A stretch of 5,963 bases of DNA from an uncultured Eubacteriales bacterium. Its GTDB lineage: Bacteria > Bacillota > Clostridia > Oscillospirales > Oscillospiraceae. The stretch lies in the NCBI GenBank assembly GCA_900551355.1, contig URVR01000107.1, positions 1 to 5,963 on the forward strand, written 5' to 3'. Positions 1-3,706 of this stretch are shown here, piece by piece. The notes below the pieces were generated by a model. The model was not told the DNA's origin. It was given only the letters and a program-made list of their open reading frames with translations, and made no database searches. Position 1 is the stretch's first letter; every line of letters starts with the position of its first letter. The translations under genes and the position numbers were made by a program.

Positions 1-48
1 CGAGATTCCTCTACGTCTCGTGGGCTCGGAGATGTGTATAAGAGACAG
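1..48. other. Residual Nextera (Tn5) library adapter, i7/Read 2 side
   Basis: This is sequencing-library DNA, not genome. Positions 15-48 match the Nextera transposase Read 2 adapter, ending in the 19-base Tn5 mosaic end at 30-48. Positions 1-6 (CGAGAT) are the inner end of the P7 primer. Positions 7-14 (TCCTCTAC) sit exactly where the 8-base i7 index belongs, and I recall this as the primer form of index N712 (GTAGAGGA). Real sequence starts at 49. Any reading frame that begins in this stretch, typically with the peptide MYKRQ, is an artefact. The match is to a sequence known from memory, but it covers the whole expected architecture. Confidence 0.97.
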
Positions 49-447
49 GTCCAGCGCCTGCCCGAACTCCGCCAGCATGACCTCCGGACGGAACAGCGGC
101 GTGTTGATGACCATCAGCGCCGCGTCCGGGATGCCGTGGAGCGGCCTTGTCACCGCGTTATGCTCGTAGCCGGAGATGACGACCCGGCTCCCCGGCTTTA
201 CCAGCGTTTTGATGGCGATGTTCAGCCCATGGGTGGCATTGCCGGTAAACACCACCCGCGCCGGATCCTCCACGTCAAACAGCTCCGCCGCCAGGCTGCG
301 GCACTGAAAATCCGTCTCCTCCGCCAGCCGCGTGGCGGGATAGCTGCCGCGCCCCGGCGAGCTCATGGCCGTCACAGCGCTGTACATGGCCCGGCGCACA
401 CGCTCCGGCTTTTGCAGCGTCGTGGCTCCGGCATCCAGATAGATCAT
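49..447 (-). CDS. Cysteine desulfurase family protein (class V aminotransferase), 3' end missing
   Basis: This is the first 133 codons of a pyridoxal-phosphate enzyme of aminotransferase class V, cut off by the left contig end. It opens with MIYLDAGATT, the usual start of NifS/IscS/CsdA-like proteins. TGNATHGLNIAIK (residues 68-80) fits the PLP phosphate-binding loop. GYEHNAVTRPL (93-103) contains the histidine (H96) that stacks on the PLP ring. The catalytic lysine and the sulfur-accepting cysteine lie in the missing part. The ATG overlaps the stop of the upstream DUF3343 gene as ATGA, so translation is probably coupled. The sequence style and the DUF3343 neighbour suggest the subgroup called 'cysteine desulfurase family protein' (EF2568-like), linked in some bacteria to labile selenium or sulfur supply. 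It is less likely to be the housekeeping IscS. Substrate and partner cannot be decided from this fragment. Confidence 0.87.
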
Positions 448-695
448 ATTTCCACCTCGTTATATGCGCTCCCCTGCCGCTGAAAGACCCGCAGAGGCCC
501 TATTCCCAAGCTGCGCAGCAGCACCGACGCCTCCGGCGCTCTGGACGCCGGCAGCCGCAGCACATAGCCGCAGCCGCTGCCGGTCAGTCCCACCGGCGCG
601 CGGCCCATGGCGGCGCGTATCCCGTTCTGCGCCAGCGCCTGCGCCATGCGCTGGGCGTGTGTGACGGAGCGGGCGGTCAGCAGATATTCTTCCAT
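444..695 (-). CDS. DUF3343 (putative Se/S carrier-like) small protein
   Basis: A small soluble protein of 83 residues without signal peptide or membrane segment. It begins MEEYLLTARSVTHAQRMAQAL and has a central GLTGSGCGYVLRL (residues 36-48). The single cysteine C42, in a Cys-Gly context before a hydrophobic strand, is the hallmark of DUF3343, renamed putative Se/S carrier-like. Family proteins are about 70-90 residues and often lie beside selenium or sulfur genes. I chose ATG 695 because AGGAGGT at 707-701 lies 5 nt upstream. A longer frame from GTG 710 would contain that ribosome binding site inside the gene. The stop overlaps the start of the aminotransferase by 4 nt, which implies co-translation and a shared job, perhaps carrying sulfur or selenium as a persulfide or selenosulfide on C42. 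The family call is fairly firm, but the role is inference. Confidence 0.82.
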   Translation of the reverse strand: MEEYLLTARSVTHAQRMAQALAQNGIRAAMGRAPVGLTGSGCGYVLRLPASRAPEASVLLRSLGIGPLRVFQRQGSAYNEVEI

Positions 696-700
696 ATCGC

Positions 701-707
701 ACCTCCT
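701..707 (-). promoter_or_regulatory. Ribosome binding site fixing the DUF3343 start
   Basis: The minus strand reads AGGAGGT, 5 nt before ATG 695. It is nearly the full complement of the 16S rRNA tail and decides the start at 695 rather than GTG 710. Confidence 0.85.
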
Positions 708-715
708 CACACGCC

Positions 716-745
716 ATTTTATGAGGTCCGCGGTGCCGATGTGAA
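716..745 (-). promoter_or_regulatory. Putative promoter for DUF3343–aminotransferase
   Basis: On the minus strand TTCACA (745-740) and TAAAAT (721-716) are separated by 18 nt; each matches the sigma-70/sigma-A hexamer at five of six positions. The predicted transcript would begin around 709, giving a very short leader that already contains the AGGAGGT. The -35 box touches the base of the hairpin that ends ispF transcription, so one unit would stop where the next begins. This is inspection only; the spacer is GC-rich and slightly long. Confidence 0.4.
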
Positions 746-778
746 AGGCGGGCGCCTCCTTTTCGGAAGCGCCCGCCT
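744..778 (-). terminator. GC-rich hairpin after ispF, probable intrinsic terminator
   Basis: A perfect 10-bp inverted repeat (746-755 with 769-778, arm AGGCGGGCGC) encloses a 13-nt loop whose TCC/GGA can add three inner pairs. It begins 19 nt after the ispF stop. On the minus strand only three Ts follow, a weak U-tract. On the plus strand the same stem is followed by GTTTT. It probably ends the ispD–ispF transcript, perhaps inefficiently, leaving possible read-through into DUF3343. Confidence 0.68.
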
Positions 779-796
779 GTTTTGCCTGTTATGCAG

Positions 797-1279
797 TTAC
801 TTTTCCGTCAGCAGCGCCACGGCGTGGCAGGCCATGCCCTCCCCCGCGCCGGTAAAGCCCAGATGCTCCTCCGTGGTGGCCTTGACGGATACCTGCGTCA
901 CGTCGATGCACATGGCCGCCGCCAGCCGCCGCCGCATCTCCGGGATGTGGGGCGCCAGCTTGGGAGCCTGCGCCAGCACCGTGGCATCCACGTTGCCGAT
1001 GGCCCAGCCGTTTTCCGCCAGACGCGCCGTCACCTGCTCCAGAAGGCGCAGGCTGTCCGCGCCCCGCCAACGCTCATCGCTGTCGGGGAACATGCCGCCG
1101 ATGTCACCCAGTGCCGCCGCGCCCAGCAGCGCGTCCATCACCGCGTGGGCCAGCACATCCGCGTCGGAGTGGCCCAGCAGTCCCCGCTCATAGGGGACGG
1201 TGACGCCGCCCAGGATCAGCGGACGGCCTTCCGTCAGGCGGTGCACGTCGTACCCGTGCCCGATCCGCAGCCCCATCAT
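797..1279 (-). CDS. ispF: 2-C-methyl-D-erythritol 2,4-cyclodiphosphate synthase (IspF)
   Basis: IspF catalyses the fifth MEP-pathway step: it closes 4-diphosphocytidyl-methylerythritol 2-phosphate into the cyclic diphosphate and releases CMP. It acts as a soluble homotrimer with a metal at each active site. The 160-residue length is normal. GHGYDVHRL (8-15 region) supplies metal ligands D11 and H13, and H45 in DADVLAHAVMDALLGAA is the third. GHSDAD (36-41), LGDIGGMFPDSD (57-68), NVDATVLAQAPKLAPHI (96-112) and VKATTEEHLGFTGAGEG (132-148), with T135 and E138, are the other conserved blocks. I favour ATG 1279, which overlaps the ispD stop as ATGA and has AGGAG 7 nt upstream. ATG 1276 is an alternative that removes one methionine. 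It forms an operon with ispD, as in many bacteria, here as separate genes rather than the IspDF fusion seen elsewhere. Confidence 0.97.
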   Translation of the reverse strand: MMGLRIGHGYDVHRLTEGRPLILGGVTVPYERGLLGHSDADVLAHAVMDALLGAAALGDIGGMFPDSDERWRGADSLRLLEQVTARLAENGWAIGNVDATVLAQAPKLAPHIPEMRRRLAAAMCIDVTQVSVKATTEEHLGFTGAGEGMACHAVALLTEK

Positions 1280-2019
1280 TGCGCTTCTCCTCTCCGGCGC
1301 AGGAACGCCTCGGCCACCGCCAGATCCTCCGGCGTGGTGATCTTGATATTTTCCCGCCAGCCGGGTGTCAAGTATACCTCCTTGCCAAGCCGCTCCACAG
1401 CGGAGCAATCATCGGTCAGCGCCGCGCCCGCGGCCAGCGCGGACTGCAGCGCCGCCTTCAGGATATTGGCCTGAAAGACCTGGGGTGTCTGCACCGCGAA
1501 CAGGGTGCTGCGGTCCGGGGTGGACAGCACCAGCCCTGCCATATCCGCCACCTTCACCGTGTCCGTCACCGGCAGCGCCGGGGCGATGGCGTAGGTGCGC
1601 TGGCCCAGACGGATCAGCTCATCCACCTGTTCCGGCAGGATCAGAGGCCGCGCCCCGTCGTGGATAGCCAGATATTCCGTGTCCGGGCTGGCCTCCAGCG
1701 CCGCCAGCAGCACCGACTCAGCCCGGCTGGCGCCGCCCTCCACCACACGGATAGGCTTGCGGATACCGGCGCGGCTCACCAGCGCAGCCACCTCCTCCAG
1801 CTTCTCAGGCTGGGCGGCCACCACGATCTCGTCCACCAGCACCGCCTGATCCAGCACGGACAGCGTCCGCGTCAGCACCGGCGCGCCGCACAGCTGGGCG
1901 AACATCTTGTCCGTGCCGTCCATACGGATGGACTTCCCCGCCGCCGGCACGATGGCCGCGCAGTGGGGGTGCACCTTTTTCTTTACGTTTTTCCGCATCC
2001 GGTCAAACAGCTTTCCCAT
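1276..2019 (-). CDS. ispD: 2-C-methyl-D-erythritol 4-phosphate cytidylyltransferase (IspD)
   Basis: IspD joins CTP and methylerythritol 4-phosphate to give 4-diphosphocytidyl-methylerythritol, the third MEP-pathway step, in the cytosol. The 247-residue protein shows the nucleotidyltransferase signature PAAGKSIRM (25-33) with the following lysine K38. Other conserved blocks are GGASRAESV (95-103), IHDGARP (119-125), PVTDTVK (150-156), TPDRS (168-172), QTPQVF (177-182), TDDCSAVE (202-209) and ENIKITTPEDL (223-233), whose K226 matches the substrate-binding lysine of E. coli IspD. About 15 basic residues precede the usual family start. I chose ATG 2019 because AGGAG lies 9 nt upstream. ATG 2040 has no clear ribosome binding site, and an open frame back to 2142 would swallow the promoter and the previous terminator. 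Its stop overlaps the ispF start by 4 nt. Confidence 0.95.
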   Translation of the reverse strand: MGKLFDRMRKNVKKKVHPHCAAIVPAAGKSIRMDGTDKMFAQLCGAPVLTRTLSVLDQAVLVDEIVVAAQPEKLEEVAALVSRAGIRKPIRVVEGGASRAESVLLAALEASPDTEYLAIHDGARPLILPEQVDELIRLGQRTYAIAPALPVTDTVKVADMAGLVLSTPDRSTLFAVQTPQVFQANILKAALQSALAAGAALTDDCSAVERLGKEVYLTPGWRENIKITTPEDLAVAEAFLRRRGEAQ

Positions 2020-2055
2020 GGCTCTCCGCTCCTGTCGCATCGTTTCGTTTGTATC

Positions 2056-2084
2056 AGTATACCGCATTTTTCCGGTTTTTACAA
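2056..2084 (-). promoter_or_regulatory. Sigma-70/sigma-A type promoter of ispD–ispF
   Basis: The minus strand has TTGTAA (2084-2079), exactly 17 nt, then TATACT (2061-2056). Each box is close to consensus and the spacing is optimal. The predicted start near 2049 gives a leader of about 30 nt to ATG 2019. The surrounding sequence is visibly more AT-rich than the genes on either side, as expected for a promoter. I see no obvious operator or leader structure. Confidence 0.72.
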
Positions 2085-2140
2085 GGACTATTCCCGCAGT
2101 ATGTCTGTAAAGTCTGTTCACTTGCCATCCCTTATGCGGC

Positions 2141-2168
2141 AAAAGGCGGGCCGCACAGCGGCCCGCCT
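2141..2168 (-). terminator. Intrinsic terminator after the CoA-transferase gene
   Basis: An 11-bp perfect GC-rich stem (2144-2154 with 2158-2168, arm AGGCGGGCCGC) has a 3-nt loop and begins 5 nt past the CoA-transferase stop. On the minus strand it is followed by TTTGCC, making four Ts with the last stem base. Stem strength, position and U-tract fit rho-independent termination and separate this gene from ispD. Confidence 0.85.
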
Positions 2169-2173
2169 CCCTG

Positions 2174-3523
2174 TCATCTTCTGTTGTGGGGATACCAGAT
2201 CTTCTGCTGCTCCGCGGCGCGGATCAGCTCGTCCCGGAAGTCGGGGTGCGCAATGGAGATCAGCTTCTCCGCCCGCTCCCAGACGCTGAGGCCCTTGAGA
2301 CAGACGCAGCCGTACTCCGTCACCACATACATGGTGTTGACGCGGGTGTCCGTCACCACGGAGCCGGGCTGGAGCGTGGGACGGATGCGGGACTTCAGGG
2401 AGCCGTCCTTGTCCTTGAACGTGGAGGACAGGCAGATAAAGCTCTTGCCTCCCTTGGACAGGTACGCGCCCAGCACAAAGTCCTGCTGACCGCCGGCGCC
2501 GCTGATCTGCTTGGTGCCCGCTGTCTCGCCGTTGACCTGCCCGTACAGGTCCACGTCCACGGCGTTGTTGATGGAGATGAAGTTGTCGATGGCCGCGATG
2601 GTGCGGATATCGTTGGTGTAGCTGATCGGCGCGGACATACAGGCGGGGTTGTCGTCCAGATAGTCGTAGAGCTTCTGGGTGCCGGCGGCAAAGGCAAAGA
2701 CCTGACGGCCCCGGTCGATGCTCTTCCGGGCGCAGGTGACCTTGCCGGCCATGGCCAGATCCACATAGGCGTCCACATACATCTCCGTATGGACACCCAG
2801 GTCCTTCAGGTCGGACTCGCAGAGCATGGCGCCCACGGTGTTGGGCATGCCGCCGATGCCCAGCTGGAGACATGCGCCGTCGGGGATCTGCTCCACGATG
2901 AGCCGGGCCACCGCCTTGTCCACCTCGGTGGCGGTGCCGGAGGGCTGGATGCCCATGGGGTCGTTGCGGCCCTCCACCACCATGTCCACCTCGCTGATGT
3001 GGATGCAGTTGTCGAAGCCGCCCAGACAACGGGGCATGTTCTTGTTGACCTCCACGATGACCACCTTGGCCATCTCGCATACGGCCTTTACATGGGAGGC
3101 CGACAGGCCGAAGTTGAAGTAGCCGTGCTTGTCCATGGGAGCCACCTGGAACATGGCCACGTCCGGGGGCGTAATGTGGTCATAATAGTAGCGGGGCAGC
3201 TCGGAGTAGCGCATCGGCTCGTGGAACCCGGCGCCGCTGGCGATGTGGTGCCGTTCCACGCTGCTCATGTGGTGGGAATTGAAAATGATGTGATGCACCG
3301 GGTCCTCGATGTCGAAGATGGCCGGCTTCCACAGGCTGATACCGCCGCGGACCTTCACATCCTCCAGCTCCGGTGCCCGGCGGGCCAGTGCCTCGTCCAG
3401 CACGCGGGGATGGATGGCGCAGAAGCCGTAGTCCACCCAGTCGCCGGATTTAATGACCTTCACCGCCTCGTCGGCGGTGGTCAGCTTCTGGCGGTACATC
3501 TCCTGATAATCTGCAAAAGGCAT
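2174..3523 (-). CDS. Acetyl-CoA hydrolase/transferase family CoA-transferase, probably butyryl-CoA:acetate CoA-transferase
   Basis: A 449-residue soluble enzyme of the family that includes butyryl-CoA:acetate CoA-transferase (But) and 4-hydroxybutyrate CoA-transferase. These move CoA between acids through an enzyme-glutamyl-CoA intermediate; But makes butyrate and acetyl-CoA as the last step of butyrate fermentation. QLGIGGMPN (220-228) is the CoA-binding glycine loop and HTEMYVDAYVD (245-255) holds the expected catalytic glutamate E247. SGAGGQQDFV (341-350), GGKSFICL (358-365), VVTEYG (400-405) and IAHPDFRDEL (424-433) are conserved C-terminal blocks. VAMFQVAPMDKHGYFNFG (122-139) is also typical. 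The text resembles But sequences of gut Clostridia as I recall them, more than 4-hydroxybutyrate enzymes, but substrate choice is not proven. ATG 3523 has AGGAG 7 nt upstream; an open frame back to 3604 would run through the promoter. It is a single-gene unit with its own terminator. Confidence 0.9.
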   Translation of the reverse strand: MPFADYQEMYRQKLTTADEAVKVIKSGDWVDYGFCAIHPRVLDEALARRAPELEDVKVRGGISLWKPAIFDIEDPVHHIIFNSHHMSSVERHHIASGAGFHEPMRYSELPRYYYDHITPPDVAMFQVAPMDKHGYFNFGLSASHVKAVCEMAKVVIVEVNKNMPRCLGGFDNCIHISEVDMVVEGRNDPMGIQPSGTATEVDKAVARLIVEQIPDGACLQLGIGGMPNTVGAMLCESDLKDLGVHTEMYVDAYVDLAMAGKVTCARKSIDRGRQVFAFAAGTQKLYDYLDDNPACMSAPISYTNDIRTIAAIDNFISINNAVDVDLYGQVNGETAGTKQISGAGGQQDFVLGAYLSKGGKSFICLSSTFKDKDGSLKSRIRPTLQPGSVVTDTRVNTMYVVTEYGCVCLKGLSVWERAEKLISIAHPDFRDELIRAAEQQKIWYPHNRR

Positions 3524-3560
3524 GATAAAGCTCCTCTCTTTCTGTTTCTCCCAATTGTTA

Positions 3561-3569
3561 ATTTTACCA
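3561..3569 (-). promoter_or_regulatory. Putative extended -10 promoter of the CoA-transferase gene
   Basis: The minus strand carries TGG directly before TAAAAT (3569-3561), an extended -10 element. The predicted start is near 3554, about 30 nt before ATG 3523. No good -35 box lies 16-18 nt upstream; that place is occupied by two direct repeats listed separately, so the promoter may need an activator. Support is by eye only. Confidence 0.45.
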
Positions 3570-3579
3570 CAAACCTCAG

Positions 3580-3601
3580 GGATGTACATTGGCGGATGTA
3601 C
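3580..3601. repeat. Two 8-bp direct repeats (GGATGTAC) upstream of the CoA-transferase, possible operator
   Basis: GGATGTAC occurs at 3580-3587 and 3594-3601, starts 14 bp apart with the 6-bp spacer ATTGGC. An overlapping inverted repeat ATTGG–CCAAT lies at 3588-3605. The repeats cover about -26 to -47 relative to the predicted start, replacing a recognisable -35 box. This layout is common for regulator binding, but the protein is unknown and short repeats can arise by chance. Confidence 0.4.
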
Positions 3602-3655
3602 CAATTATCGCCTCTTCCGATTGTGCATTTTTTAACAGGTAGTGGCCGGATATGC

Positions 3656-3695
3656 AAAAAAACAGCGGCACCCACATGGGTACCGCTGTTTTTTT
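3656..3695 (-). terminator. Strong intrinsic terminator after ispH/S1
   Basis: An almost perfect palindrome (ACAGCGG paired with CCGCTGT, extended inward by one G·T pair and ACCC/GGGT) is flanked by seven As and seven Ts. It starts 11 nt after the TAA at 3709-3707. The minus transcript ends in seven Us. The symmetry makes it able to act in both directions. The rest of the gap up to 3523 holds only the CoA-transferase promoter region. Confidence 0.93.
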
Positions 3696-3706
3696 ATGGG
3701 ATCGGA

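Noticed and set aside
34..483. A 149-codon plus-strand frame starting MYKRQ
   Set aside because: Its start lies in the sequencing adapter and it is antisense to the aminotransferase gene; the peptide is arginine-rich shadow sequence.
1280..1408. Extension of IspF upstream of 1279
   Set aside because: The extra codons are the out-of-frame reading of the ispD 3' end; IspF family length and the ATGA overlap support 1279.
2020..2142. N-terminal extension of IspD up to position 2142
   Set aside because: The extra codons translate the promoter boxes and overlap the preceding terminator; no ribosome binding site supports them, whereas ATG 2019 has one.
2118..3080. A 320-codon minus-strand frame overlapping the CoA-transferase in another phase
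   Set aside because: It is a shadow of the CoA-transferase gene, rich in R, G and H, with no motif and no ribosome binding site.
3524..3604. N-terminal extension of the CoA-transferase up to position 3604
   Set aside because: It covers the -10 element and the direct repeats, and the AGGAG before ATG 3523 fits the usual family N-terminus.
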